64,000 bases of DNA. Source: an uncultured Eubacteriales bacterium. Lineage in GTDB: Bacteria; Bacillota; Clostridia; Oscillospirales; Acutalibacteraceae. The DNA lies in contig CAKUFK010000012.1 of assembly GCA_934647945.1 (NCBI GenBank), positions 28,448 to 92,447 of the forward strand, given 5' to 3'. A model generated the notes under the pieces. That model ran no database searches and was not told the origin of the DNA. It saw nothing but the letters and a program-made list of their open reading frames with translations. Shown in pieces: positions 8,804 to 17,192 of this stretch. How positions within the stretch are numbered: the stretch's first letter is position 1; each line of letters begins with the position of its first letter. A program made the position numbers and the translations under genes.

Positions 8804-9063
8804 CTACGAAACGTCCTCCATACCAAACGGAATGGCCTGTAGACCTCCGCGGGCCATACGGGCCATCTGTTTATCCCAGCCGCCCGGATATATCCGGGCG
8901 AAAAAGATCCGGTCCCCGATTTCCTCTTCCTTGCCCGGCGGGGGCGCATACTGTTCCAGCAGTTGCTCTATCAGGCGGTCGACGGGATCCCCTCGTCCCG
9001 GATGGCGGCGGGGCTGTTCAGGGGGCGCAGATCACAGAGGGCCATATCGTGGTACTCGCTCAT
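8804..9063 (-). pseudogene. Small hypothetical gene with a one-base frameshift
   Basis: The reading frame starts MSEYHDMALCDLRPLN with a strong GGAGGA signal 7 bases upstream, runs to the CCCC tract at 8989-8992, and closes soon after. The same protein appears to continue in the adjacent frame as DPVDRLIEQLLEQYAPPPG and ends IPFGMEDVS at 8804. Restoring one base in the tract gives about 86 residues. The sequence is not recognised; it is acidic with a Pro-rich hinge and a K-Q-M-A-R-M-A-R helix. Either a true decayed gene or a sequencing error. It lies downstream of a minus-strand terminator, so it must have its own promoter. Confidence 0.5.
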
Positions 9064-9136
9064 GGAAACATCCTCCTTTTAGTTGGGTTTCAGAGAGTAA
9101 GACGGCGGACGGGGCCAATGTGTCCATTCCCTGATG

Positions 9137-9166
9137 AAAAAAACCGGATGCTGCGGCATCCGGTTT
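9137..9166 (-). terminator. Terminator of the repeat-rich surface protein gene
   Basis: Read on the minus strand, an 11-bp stem (AAACCGGATGC with GCATCCGGTTT) is followed by a run of seven T. It lies 20 bp after the stop of the surface protein gene at 9186. Confidence 0.85.
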
Positions 9167-9185
9167 CGATGATATGATAGTACGC

Positions 9186-10295
9186 TTACGCCTCCTGGGC
9201 CGGCCGCCGGTTAATCAAGACAGCCACTGTCAGGGAAATCGCCGCCGCACCGATGAACAGCCAGGGAAGAGCGGTGTTCCCGGTTTTGGGCGATCCGGCA
9301 GGATCAGAGCCCTGCGGGAGATCCGCGAGAGGGGTTTCTTCATCATCGATGATCTCCAGGTCGGGCACCGTCGTGGTCGTGGTGGGCTCACCCGTCGTCG
9401 TGGTGGGCTCACCCGTCGTCGTGGTAGGCTCGCTCGTCGTCGTCGTAGGCACACTCGTCGTCGTAGTCGGCTCGCTCGTCGTCGTGGTAGGCTCGCTCGT
9501 GGTCGTGGTGGGCACACTCGTCGTCGTAGTCGGCTCGCTCGTCGTCGTGGTAGGCTCGCTCGTCGTCGTAGTCGGCTCGCTCGTCGTCGTGGTAGGCTCG
9601 CTCGTGGTCGTGGTGGGCACACTCGTCGTCGTAGTCGGCTCGCTCGTCGTCGTGGTAGGCTCGCTCGTCGTCGTGGTGGGCTCGCTCGTCGTCGTGGGCT
9701 CGCTCGTCGTCGTGGTAGGCTCGCTCGTCGTCGTGGTAGGCTCGCCCGTCGTCGTGGTAGGCTCGCTCGTCGTCGTAGTCGGCTCGCTCGTCGTCGTGGT
9801 GGGCTCGCTCGTCGTACCGAAGCCGAACACGAAGTGGCTGACGCTACCCGCACCGCCGATGGTCAAATACCAGGTATCTCCCTCCCGGGTGATCCCGTAC
9901 CGGCCGAAGCTGTTGCCCTTATTCCAGAAAGACGGTTTTTCAAACACACCCGTTCCGTGATAAAACGCGATATCGGTGTAATTCGACGGATCGTTCTCCC
10001 GAAATGCGGCAACTACGTCCCGCTGGACGGTCTCGTCCAGCGGCTCCCGGCTCCAGATGAGCATATAGGTGGCTTGCTTGATCCCGACGATCCGGATAGT
10101 CGTCAGGTCGAGGCGGAAGCTGCCATCCGGAAACTGCTCGGTCAAATCCTCTCGGTTCAGGACCTCCGGCACATCCCATTTGCTGTAATCCGGAGCCCCC
10201 GACGGCGTGAGCGCACCTGCAAACGTAACCAGGCTGCCCAGCAGGAACAGACATGTGAGAAGGCAAGGAAGGAGGCGGACGATTCGTTTTGCCAT
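9186..10295 (-). CDS. Wall-anchored surface protein with TTTTSEP repeats and S-P-K-T-G sorting signal
   Basis: 369 residues. A signal peptide (MAKRIVRLLPCLLTCLFLLG) is followed by a unique globular domain of about 130 residues (to HFVFGFG) of unknown function. Then come about 22 tandem heptads, mostly TTTTSEP with SVP, GEP and TVP variants and one shortened unit, a rigid, probably O-glycosylatable stalk. The end has SPKTG, a hydrophobic helix (ALPWLFIGAAAISLTVAVLI) and NRRPAQEA, a sortase signal of the (S/N)PxTG type known for clostridial sortase B. The repeats keep several other frames open on both strands; these are artefacts. Confidence 0.85.
   Translation of the reverse strand: MAKRIVRLLPCLLTCLFLLGSLVTFAGALTPSGAPDYSKWDVPEVLNREDLTEQFPDGSFRLDLTTIRIVGIKQATYMLIWSREPLDETVQRDVVAAFRENDPSNYTDIAFYHGTGVFEKPSFWNKGNSFGRYGITREGDTWYLTIGGAGSVSHFVFGFGTTSEPTTTTSEPTTTTSEPTTTTGEPTTTTSEPTTTTSEPTTTSEPTTTTSEPTTTTSEPTTTTSVPTTTTSEPTTTTSEPTTTTSEPTTTTSEPTTTTSVPTTTTSEPTTTTSEPTTTTSVPTTTTSEPTTTTGEPTTTTGEPTTTTTVPDLEIIDDEETPLADLPQGSDPAGSPKTGNTALPWLFIGAAAISLTVAVLINRRPAQEA
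9364..9817 (-). repeat. Tandem 21-bp coding repeat (TTTTSEP heptads)
   Basis: About 22 near-identical 21-bp units, made of GTCGTCGTGGTAGGCTCGCTC-like sequence on the plus strand. Variants change Ser to Gly and Glu to Val, and one unit is 18 bp (TTTSEP). All units stay in frame, so copy-number change would lengthen or shorten the stalk without frameshift. Copy number is likely to differ between strains. Confidence 0.93.
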
Positions 10296-10469
10296 AGAAA
10301 CAGCACCCTTTCAACCGAAAGTAAACAGTTTTGCTTGACAAAATATAGTTTACGCCCCGCCGGTCTCAAACCGGTCACAAATTTAGAAAAATTAGAAATT
10401 TTTGAAAAAATATGACCAACTTTTTCCTCAGACAGCCGCATCATCGCGGCGGGATCCGACAAGAAACGG

Positions 10470-10498
10470 TTGTGATTCCCGAAAAAATGTGCTATAAT
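10470..10498 (+). promoter_or_regulatory. Sigma-A-type promoter
   Basis: TTGTGA (10470-10475), 17-bp spacer, TATAAT (10493-10498). Transcription would start near 10505, about 30 bp before the ATG at 10535. This argues against an in-frame ATG at 10412, which lies upstream of the promoter. Confidence 0.75.
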
Positions 10499-10534
10499 CC
10501 AGAAAACGCCGTACAGGCGCAAGGGGGGTCCGTT

Positions 10535-10975
10535 ATGCCCACGCTGGTTCCCATTCTGGCGGATATTCGTTCCGGGGCCGAGGAGGCTCCGCCGGTTCCC
10601 AACACCACCTTCGGTATGCTGTTCGCCTGCTGGGCAATCGTGATCGTGCTGCTGGCCATGGTCGTCGTATTCATGCGGGCCAAGAAAAAAGATTACGCCC
10701 TGGCCGTTCTGCCGCTGACACTGGTACCCTTCGCCCATATTATCAGCGGCGTCATATCCCGGTTCCTGGATTCCCTTATCTTCCTGAGCTTCACCCAAAT
10801 CCGTGTCCTCATCGATCTCACGGCGGCGCTTTTTTCCTGTCTTTTGCTGGGCTTTTCCTCACGCGGCATCCCCGAGAAACGCAACCGGCGTCTGTTTACC
10901 ATTTTCTGCGCTGGGTTTACCATCCTGCTGATCTGGGTTCTCGTTTACAATACCCTGTCGGCTTCTTCTCTCTAG
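10535..10975 (+). CDS. Small four-helix membrane protein of unknown function
   Basis: 146 residues with four predicted membrane helices at about 27-48, 54-76, 84-108 and 119-142 (for example LFACWAIVIVLLAMVVVFM and FCAGFTILLIWVLVY). A short loop RAKKKD separates helices 1 and 2. AAGGGGGG lies 6 bases before the ATG, and the promoter at 10470-10498 supports this start. No family is recognised and no catalytic motif is visible. The gene stands alone between a divergent surface protein gene and alr. Confidence 0.75.
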   Translation: MPTLVPILADIRSGAEEAPPVPNTTFGMLFACWAIVIVLLAMVVVFMRAKKKDYALAVLPLTLVPFAHIISGVISRFLDSLIFLSFTQIRVLIDLTAALFSCLLLGFSSRGIPEKRNRRLFTIFCAGFTILLIWVLVYNTLSASSL

Positions 10976-11240
10976 CGGCGCGTCAGGCTGACATTGCTGA
11001 CAATAAAGGAGAAAAAGCGGAGCCCGCTGTGCAGAAAGCCGCAGGGGGTTTGTGATCCGTGTTTTTTTAGGACATACGTCTCCCAAACCCCTTTTATCAG
11101 TAAAAATAGCGGAAACACGGTGTGTTTCCGCTATTTTTCAGGTGCAGGGGGATTCGCGCGGCCACCGGTCCACCGCGAACCGGTGGCCCTGTCCGGCCTC
11201 TTGCCCACCGCCTTTTTTATCGGACGCGCATGTCCACGCC
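10976..11240. other. Non-coding interval between membrane protein gene and alr
   Basis: No gene is supported here. It holds an inverted pair, GGGGGTTTG near 11045 and CAAACCCCTTTT near 11090, and the strong terminator at 11102-11138. The rest is unremarkable. Confidence 0.6.
11102..11138. terminator. Hairpin terminator upstream of alr
   Basis: A 17-bp perfect stem (AAAAATAGCGGAAACAC paired with GTGTTTCCGCTATTTTT) has a 3-nt loop and T-rich ends on both strands. It can end transcripts from the membrane protein gene. Confidence 0.9.
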
Positions 11241-11269
11241 TTGATTCTCCCGGCTTTCCGGGGTATAAT
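11241..11269 (+). promoter_or_regulatory. Sigma-A-type promoter of alr
   Basis: TTGATT (11241-11246), 17-bp spacer, TATAAT (11264-11269). The inferred start point near 11276 decides the translation start: the ATG at 11279 would be leaderless, while the GTG at 11297 has GAAAGGGG in front. Confidence 0.75.
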
Positions 11270-11296
11270 GGACACACGATGAAAGGGGCCGTTGCC

Positions 11297-12487
11297 GTGT
11301 CGGATTTTCTCAAACGTACCTGGGCCGAGATCGATCTCGACGCTCTGCAGGACAATTATCGGGCCATTGCTTCCTCCCTTACGGGAAACAGCCGGGTGAT
11401 GGCTGTGGTCAAGGCAGACGCCTATGGCCACGGGGCCGGGCAGACGGCCCGCACCCTCCGGGAGGCCGGAGCCACTTGGTTCGGCGTATCCAATCTGGAC
11501 GAGGCCATGCAGATCCGGTCGGCCGGTATCACTGAACCTATCCTGATTTTCGCCTATACCCCCCCTTCTGAGGCGGCGAATCTCGCCCGGCTCGGCATTT
11601 CCCAGACCGTACTCAACGGGGAATATGCCACCGAGTTGGACGAGGCCGCCGCCGCCGCGGGGGTAACGGTACGGATCCACGTCAAAATCGACACCGGCAT
11701 GTCCCGGGTCGGCCTGCCCTATCACAGCGAGAGACAAGACCGGGCGGTCCTGCGGGAGATTGAACGGATCTACGCCCTTCCCCATCTCGTCGGCGAAGGG
11801 GCTTTCACCCATTTTGCCTCGGCGGATGAGGAGGACGACGGCGGCTATACCCGGCTGCAGTTTTCGCGGTTTATGGAGGCACTGTCCCTGCTCGAGCAGC
11901 GGGGGGTGGCGTTCCCGCTCCGCCATTGCTGCAACAGCGCGGGGCTGATGCGCTATCCGGACATGCACCTCGATCTGGTGCGGCCGGGCATCATTCTGTA
12001 CGGCCTCGCTCCGGCCGCCTGGATGCAGGGAATGCTGCCGCTTCGCCCTGCTATGGAGCTCAAGACCGTGGTATCCATGGTCAAGTCTGTGCCGGCCGGT
12101 ACGCCTGTGAGCTATGGGCGGACCTTTACGGCCGCAAAAGATATGCGGCTCGCCACCGTGCCGGTGGGGTATGCGGACGGTTACGCCCGGGTGCTCTCCA
12201 ACCGCGCCTATATGCTGCTGTGCGGCAAAAGGGCGCCGGTCGTGGGCCGGGTGTGCATGGACCAGTGCATGCTGGATGTCACCGCCATCCCCGAGGCGAG
12301 GGAAGGCATGACCGTGACGGCCTTCGGAAAAGACGGCGGCGCCGTGCTCCCGGTGGAGACGCTTGCGGAACTCGGAGGCACCATCCATTATGAGACCATT
12401 TGTTTGATCGGCAAGCGGGTCCCCCGGGTGTTTCGCCAAAACGGCGAGATAGCCGGGCGGCTCAACTATATTCTGCCGGAACGGTAA
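11297..12487 (+). CDS. alr: Alanine racemase
   Basis: 396 residues from GTG (VSDFLKRTWAEIDLDAL). Alr is a PLP enzyme that makes D-alanine for peptidoglycan. The PLP lysine lies in VMAVVKADAYGHGA near residue 40. Further motifs are HVKIDTGMSRVG, CCNSAGLMRYPDMHLDLVRPG and the second catalytic region RVCMDQCMLDVT, followed by the beta-barrel C-terminal domain. Length is near the family norm. The upstream frame is open but non-coding. A regulator gene follows 40 bp later, probably on the same transcript. Confidence 0.95.
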   Translation: MSDFLKRTWAEIDLDALQDNYRAIASSLTGNSRVMAVVKADAYGHGAGQTARTLREAGATWFGVSNLDEAMQIRSAGITEPILIFAYTPPSEAANLARLGISQTVLNGEYATELDEAAAAAGVTVRIHVKIDTGMSRVGLPYHSERQDRAVLREIERIYALPHLVGEGAFTHFASADEEDDGGYTRLQFSRFMEALSLLEQRGVAFPLRHCCNSAGLMRYPDMHLDLVRPGIILYGLAPAAWMQGMLPLRPAMELKTVVSMVKSVPAGTPVSYGRTFTAAKDMRLATVPVGYADGYARVLSNRAYMLLCGKRAPVVGRVCMDQCMLDVTAIPEAREGMTVTAFGKDGGAVLPVETLAELGGTIHYETICLIGKRVPRVFRQNGEIAGRLNYILPER

Positions 12488-12527
12488 TCCCGGCATCCGG
12501 ACGTTCAAACAAGGAGGAGGAGGCGGT

Positions 12528-13412
12528 ATGCCCCAATTTGTTCCCACCGTCCCCCGGCGGGAGATGGCGGTCGACGCCATCGTGACGGTGCATTATTTTG
12601 AATACGCCAAAAACTATGTCTTTGAAGGAGAAAAACACGATTTTTGGGAACTGCTCTACGTGGACAAGGGCGAGGTCGAAGTGATGGCGGACAGCACCGG
12701 CTACCGGCTGCGGCAGGGGGACATGATTTTCCATAAACCGGACGAGTTCCACAACGTCTTCGCCAACGGCGTGGTCGCCCCCAACCTCGTGGTGGTGTCC
12801 TTCGTCTGCCGTTCGGCGGCCATGAGTTATTTCGAGGGCAAGATTCTGCGGCTGGACGGGGACGAACGGGCACTGCTCTCCCGTTTGGTTGCGGAGGCGC
12901 GGGACGCGTTCGCCTCCCCTCTTGACGATCCCCGGACCGTCCAGATGGTCCGGGCGTCTTCAAGCGCCTTCGGCAGCGAGCAGATGGTGGTTTCCCTCCT
13001 CGAGCAGATGCTCATCCGGATGGTCCGCCGGGGGGCTGAGCAGGCGCGGGAGGTGAAAGTCTCCTCCTCGGTCAAGCGCCGCTCTGACCACGACCTTGCC
13101 GAACGGGTGATTGCGTATATGGAGGACAATCTCTGCAGCGGGCTTTCTTTCGCCCAGGTCTGCCGGTTTTCCGCCCAGAGTGCCACCAACCTCAAAACCA
13201 TCTTCAAGGCCGCAACCGGCATGGGGGTGATGGAATATTACCGCATGCTCAAAATCGAATACGCCAAACGGCTGTTGAGGGAGGGCAGCGGCAACATCAC
13301 CCAGATCGCCGACCGGCTCGGCTACGCGTCGGTACATTATTTCTCCCGCCACTTCAAGCAGGCTACCGGCATGACTCCCAGCGAATATACCCAGTCCATC
13401 CAGGCCAAATAG
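12528..13412 (+). CDS. AraC family transcriptional regulator with N-terminal cupin
   Basis: 294 residues. The N-terminal cupin-like sensor (about 20-100) has KHDFWELLYVDKGEVEV and GDMIFHKPDEFHNV. The C-terminal AraC double helix-turn-helix (about 190-290) shows LSFAQVCRFSAQSATNLKTI and the signature ITQIADRLGYASVHYFSRHF. AraC proteins of this type usually regulate sugar or surface functions; no target can be assigned. A very strong AAGGAGGAGGAGG ribosome site precedes the ATG. Its place just after alr is not explained. Confidence 0.88.
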   Translation: MPQFVPTVPRREMAVDAIVTVHYFEYAKNYVFEGEKHDFWELLYVDKGEVEVMADSTGYRLRQGDMIFHKPDEFHNVFANGVVAPNLVVVSFVCRSAAMSYFEGKILRLDGDERALLSRLVAEARDAFASPLDDPRTVQMVRASSSAFGSEQMVVSLLEQMLIRMVRRGAEQAREVKVSSSVKRRSDHDLAERVIAYMEDNLCSGLSFAQVCRFSAQSATNLKTIFKAATGMGVMEYYRMLKIEYAKRLLREGSGNITQIADRLGYASVHYFSRHFKQATGMTPSEYTQSIQAK

Positions 13413-13796
13413 CATGGCGGCAGATGACGGAAAACGGCTCGGGCCATGAAGCCCGTCCAGCGTGCCGAACTTTTTTCGGCACGCTGCCGGACAAAGGCCA
13501 TCAGACCGCGGCGCCTCGCAAGTTCGGCCTGCTCTCTTTGTCCCCCACCAGTTATAAATGCATTCATGCCCTCTTGTCGCTTAAACGGTTAAATAGCACT
13601 TGGCCGTAGTGTCAATTTTTCAAATTTTCCCCTCTTTTTGAACAAACGGAGGGCGGCGGACAGATCTGTCCGCCGCCCTCCGTTTTGGTTTATCCCGGTG
13701 AAAATGCCGGGGAGATTCTCCCGAGTCGAAACCGGCTCTGGTCATGGGATCATCGGCGGCTGTCGAGCAGAGGCCCCGCCGCGTCGATTTCCGGTG
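13413..13796. other. Intergenic region with two hairpins between convergent genes
   Basis: No gene is seen. At 13458-13486 there is a 12-bp stem (CAGCGTGCCGAA with its complement, 5-nt loop), placed to end the AraC transcript but lacking a clean T-tract. The rimO-side terminator is listed separately. The remaining sequence shows no motif. Confidence 0.6.
13644..13685. terminator. 42-bp perfect palindrome, bidirectional terminator
   Basis: AAACGGAGGGCGGCGGACAGA is followed at once by its exact reverse complement and then TTGGTT. The stem is 21 bp. It lies 110 bp after rimO stops on the minus strand and can also stop plus-strand transcripts. Confidence 0.85.
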
Positions 13797-15131
13797 TCAA
13801 ACCCGCTCGCCCAGCAGATCCCAGTCGAGGCAATCGGTAATCCGTACCCGGATCAGATCCCCAGGGGCCACGCGGGTTTTCGTCGTAAAAAAGACCTTGC
13901 CGTCGATGTCGGGCGCGTCCGCTGCGCTCCGGCCGAACCAGCATTCCGCGTACCGGTCGAAGCTTTCGACCAACACATCCAGGGTTTTCCCCAACTGCGC
14001 CTGGTTATACGCATCGGCGATCCGCTCCTGCGTCTGCATGACGATATCCCGGCGGCGGCTTTTGACCGTCTCCGGAATCTGCCCCGGCATCGAGGCCGCC
14101 GGCGTCCCCTCTTCGCTGGAAAAAGCAAAACAGCCGAGCCGCTCAAAGCGGAGTTCCTTGATAAAGGCGCACAGCTCCTCAAAATCCGCCTCCGTTTCTC
14201 CCGGAAAGCCGACGAGGATAGTGGTGCGCAGAACCACTCCCGGGAGCGCCTCCCGGATTCGGCCGAACAGCGCTGTCAAACTCTCCCGATCGCCCGGGCG
14301 GTTCATCGCGCGCAGAACCCGGCCGCTGCAATGCTGCAGCGGCACATCGAGATACCGCAAAACCTTGGGCTGCCGCCGCATGACGGAGAGCAGCTCGTCG
14401 GTAATATGTTCCGGATAACAGTAGAGCAGCCGGATCCAACGCAGGCCATCCACGGCGCACAGCCGCTCCAACAGCTCGGGAAGCAGGGAACGGCCGGCGA
14501 GATCCTGTCCATACATGGTCGTGTCCTGCGCCACCAGAACCAGCTCCCGGACACCTTGTGCGGCCAGCCCCTCCGCCTCCCGGACAAGGGCGTCCATCTC
14601 ACGGCTGCGCAAATCGCCCCGGATCAGCGGAATCGCACAATAGGCGCAGCGGTTGTTGCAGCCGTCCGCGATCCGCATATAGGCAAAAAAGGAGGGGGTG
14701 GTGAGCAGGCGGGGGCCATCCAGCACCCACCGGCAACGGTCGGGGAAGGATACGGCTTTGCCGCCGGAGAGGACGGTATCCACCGCCTCCACGATATCCG
14801 CGTTGGCGCCCAGTCCCAGCACGCCGTCGCATTCGGGCAGCTCCCGGGCCAATTCGTCCTGATACCGCTGGGCCAGGCAACCGGTGACGACGATGCCCCG
14901 GATCTGGCCTTCCTTTTTCAGCTGGGCGAACTCCAGAATATTGTCGATGGCTTCCTTTTTCGCATCCTCGATAAACCCGCAGGTATTGACCACCACCACG
15001 TCCGCGAGGCCGCTTTCCGCCGTGATCTCATAGCCCGCGTCCCGCAGCCGGGCCAGCATCAGCTCGGCGTCCATCTGGTTTTTCGGGCAGCCCAGAGACA
15101 CCATGCCCACCTTGCCCGCTCGTTTTGCCAT
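13797..15131 (-). CDS. rimO: Ribosomal protein S12 methylthiotransferase
   Basis: 444 residues. RimO is a radical-SAM enzyme that adds a methylthio group to an Asp of ribosomal protein S12. The N-terminal cluster-binding domain has VSLGCPKNQMDAE, VNTCGFI and TGCLAQRY, giving three cysteines. The radical-SAM motif CNNRCAYC is near residue 160. The C-terminal TRAM domain (LGKTLDVLVESFD to VRITDCLDWDLLG) is present. The gene follows recX by 39 bp and is transcribed from the recA promoter or one of its own. Confidence 0.95.
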   Translation of the reverse strand: MAKRAGKVGMVSLGCPKNQMDAELMLARLRDAGYEITAESGLADVVVVNTCGFIEDAKKEAIDNILEFAQLKKEGQIRGIVVTGCLAQRYQDELARELPECDGVLGLGANADIVEAVDTVLSGGKAVSFPDRCRWVLDGPRLLTTPSFFAYMRIADGCNNRCAYCAIPLIRGDLRSREMDALVREAEGLAAQGVRELVLVAQDTTMYGQDLAGRSLLPELLERLCAVDGLRWIRLLYCYPEHITDELLSVMRRQPKVLRYLDVPLQHCSGRVLRAMNRPGDRESLTALFGRIREALPGVVLRTTILVGFPGETEADFEELCAFIKELRFERLGCFAFSSEEGTPAASMPGQIPETVKSRRRDIVMQTQERIADAYNQAQLGKTLDVLVESFDRYAECWFGRSAADAPDIDGKVFFTTKTRVAPGDLIRVRITDCLDWDLLGERV

Positions 15132-15170
15132 GTGTTTGTCCGCCTTTCCCCCGGCGGCAGCCGGGACCGG

Positions 15171-15809
15171 TCAGTCCTCCTCCGGGAGGTCCGCCTCCGC
15201 CTGCGCAAACGCATAGCGGATATCCTCATACGAAAAGCCCTGCCGTGCCAGCGCTGCGGCAGTCCGGCGCCGGCCGTCGGCGTCGCGGAGCTTATTATAG
15301 TATTTTTTTCGCAGCAATGCAAGGGCGAGGTCGGCATCCGCCGTACCCATCCCGTCCACCGCCGCCTCCGCCAGCTCCCGACCGATCCCCCGGCCGCACA
15401 GCTCCTGCACCGCCCGGCGGCGGGGATAAAGGCGCCGGATATACTCCCCTGCCAGCCTCGCCGCATAGGCCTCGTCATCGACGAGGCCCAGTTCCTCCAT
15501 GCGCTGGACCGTCTCCGCGGCCGCCTCGTCCCGTTCAGGATGCCGGCGACCTCTTTCACGGGACAGCCGGTCGAAAAGCTCCTTCTTGGAATAGTCCCGC
15601 CGAGACAAGAGAAACAGCGCTTTCTCCTTCGCGCGCGTCCGGCGGGAACGGGCCAACAGCGCTTCCAGCCCCTCTTCCGAAAGAGAGGAGCCGATCCCGC
15701 AGGACGACTCCTCCCAGACCCGCCGGTCGATCCGGACATCCTCCGCGCCGTCCAGCACAAGGCAAACCTGATGCCCGCGTTCCTGCCGCACCTCGATGAT
15801 CCGTATCAT
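15171..15809 (-). CDS. recX: Regulatory protein RecX
   Basis: 212 residues. RecX binds RecA filaments and limits their activity. The family repeat pattern is visible: KALFLLSRRDYSKKELFDRL, MEELGLVDDEAYAARLAGEYI, ELCGRGIGRELAEAAV and a fourth helical unit TAAALARQGFSYEDIRYAF. It is preceded by a short beta-like N-terminal region. It starts 5 bp after recA ends, so the two are co-transcribed. Confidence 0.92.
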   Translation of the reverse strand: MIRIIEVRQERGHQVCLVLDGAEDVRIDRRVWEESSCGIGSSLSEEGLEALLARSRRTRAKEKALFLLSRRDYSKKELFDRLSRERGRRHPERDEAAAETVQRMEELGLVDDEAYAARLAGEYIRRLYPRRRAVQELCGRGIGRELAEAAVDGMGTADADLALALLRKKYYNKLRDADGRRRTAAALARQGFSYEDIRYAFAQAEADLPEED

Positions 15810-15814
15810 ACCGC

Positions 15815-16966
15815 TTATTCATCCACCACGATGTCAATTTTGCTCTTGGCGCCCGAGGAGGTATACTTGGCGGCCGCTTCCAGGGGGATCTCCACCGGCG
15901 CGCGTTCCTCCCGCGGGGCCCGGGCGGCGGCAGTCTGCCTTTGAAATTCCTGCCGCACGAGCGCTTCGATTTCGGCCGCCAGCTCGCGGTGCTCCCGAAG
16001 ATAGTCCTTGAGCTTGTCCCGGCCCTGGCAGAGGCGTTCCTCTTTATAGGAAAACCAGGAGCCCGATTTCTGGACAATCTCAAATTTGACGGCCAGGTCG
16101 ATCAGCTCCCCTTCCCGGGAGATCCCCTGCCCGTAAATCACGTCGAACTCCGCCTCCTTGAAAGGAGGCGCGACCTTGTTTTTGACCACCCGGACCCGGG
16201 TATGGGACCCGACGGCTTCCCCGCCGTTTTTGAGGGTCTCGGTCCGGCGGACGTCCAGCCGGACCGACGCGTAATATTTCAGGGCATTTCCGCCGGCCGT
16301 CACCTCGGGATTGCCGTAGACCACGCCCACTTTCAGGCGGAGCTGATTGATAAACACCGCGATACAGTTGGTTTTCCCGACGGCGCCGGCGAGCTTACGC
16401 ATCGCCTGGGACATCAGCCGGGCCTGCAGGCCGACGTGGCTGTCCCCCATCTCTCCCTCGATCTCAGCCCGGGGAACCAGGGCCGCGACCGAATCCACCA
16501 CCACGATATCAATGGCACCCGAACGGATGAGCGCTTCGGCGATTTCAAGCGCTTGCTCGCCGGTGTCGGGCTGGGACACCAGCAGGGAATCCACATCCAC
16601 CCCGAGGGCTTTTGCGTATACCGGGTCGAGGGCGTGCTCGACGTCGATGAACGCGGCTTCGCCCCCCATTTTCTGCGCCTCGGCCACCGCGTGGAGGGCG
16701 AGGGTGGTTTTACCCGATGCCTCCGGGCCATAGATCTCCACAATCCGGCCACGGGGCAGGCCGCCGATGCCGAGGGCGGCGTCCAAGGTCATGGAACCGG
16801 TGGGGATGCAATCCACATTCATCCCCACGTTCTCACCCAGGCGCATCACCGCACCTTTTCCATAATTCTTCTCGATCTGGGCGAGCGCCGCCTCCAACGC
16901 TTTATGCTTATTATCCGTCTGGCTATCCTTCGCCTTATCCGACGCTTTTTTCTTGTCTTCGGCCAT
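15815..16966 (-). CDS. recA: Recombinase A
   Basis: 383 residues. RecA forms filaments on ssDNA, catalyses strand exchange and triggers LexA cleavage. Walker A GPEASGKTT, the start GKGAVMRLGE, Walker B IVVVDSVAALVPRAEIEGE, loop L1 and FINQLRLKVGVVYGNPE with loop L2 are all present. The frame is open 48 codons further upstream, but the ATG at 16966 (MAEDKKKASDKAKD) has GAGGG 7 bases upstream and fits family length. The C-terminus is extended and rich in Ala, Arg and Glu. Confidence 0.97.
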   Translation of the reverse strand: MAEDKKKASDKAKDSQTDNKHKALEAALAQIEKNYGKGAVMRLGENVGMNVDCIPTGSMTLDAALGIGGLPRGRIVEIYGPEASGKTTLALHAVAEAQKMGGEAAFIDVEHALDPVYAKALGVDVDSLLVSQPDTGEQALEIAEALIRSGAIDIVVVDSVAALVPRAEIEGEMGDSHVGLQARLMSQAMRKLAGAVGKTNCIAVFINQLRLKVGVVYGNPEVTAGGNALKYYASVRLDVRRTETLKNGGEAVGSHTRVRVVKNKVAPPFKEAEFDVIYGQGISREGELIDLAVKFEIVQKSGSWFSYKEERLCQGRDKLKDYLREHRELAAEIEALVRQEFQRQTAAARAPREERAPVEIPLEAAAKYTSSGAKSKIDIVVDE

Positions 16967-17029
16967 ATCTGCGCCCTCGCTTTCCACATCTGCCGGCAGC
17001 AGGCCGGCCTTTTGCGTCTCACTTCTCTG

Positions 17030-17058
17030 ATTATAGACGATGCGGAGTGGAAAAGCAA
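17030..17058 (-). promoter_or_regulatory. Sigma-A-type promoter of recA
   Basis: On the minus strand: TTGCTT (17053-17058), 17-bp spacer, TATAAT (17030-17035), about 65 bp before the recA start. This supports the ATG at 16966. Confidence 0.8.
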
Positions 17059-17077
17059 GGGGATTTCGGCAAATTTC

Positions 17078-17089
17078 AAACATTTGTTC
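17078..17089. promoter_or_regulatory. Candidate LexA (SOS) box
   Basis: GAACAAATGTTT on the minus strand matches the Gram-positive LexA consensus GAAC-N4-GTTC at all but the last base. It lies 20 bp upstream of the recA -35 element, where the known recA control usually sits. It also lies between recA and the divergent GH25 gene, so it could affect both. Confidence 0.5.
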
Positions 17090-17192
17090 TGAATTGTGGA
17101 CGACACTCACGTTTTTCCGTTCACGGCATATACTGGGCGTGTACGGTCATCAAAACGATTCGCACGTTTCATCATCAAAGGAGGCCATTCAC

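Noticed and set aside
8635..8949. 104-codon minus-strand frame with a Cys-rich CPCCGEIC segment
   Set aside because: Overlaps the repaired small gene in another frame and has no start signal; the Cys-rich part might be a second frameshifted continuation, which cannot be shown.
9364..9817. Possible CRISPR array
   Set aside because: Contiguous 21-bp units without spacers that encode a regular heptad; not a CRISPR.
9174..10415. Long plus-strand open frames across the TTTTSEP repeats (Arg-rich and Val-rich)
   Set aside because: The 21-bp repeat keeps all frames open; only the minus frame has a signal peptide, sorting signal, start site and terminator.
13638..15944. 768-codon plus-strand open frame
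   Set aside because: Antisense shadow of rimO and recX, and it includes the terminator palindrome.
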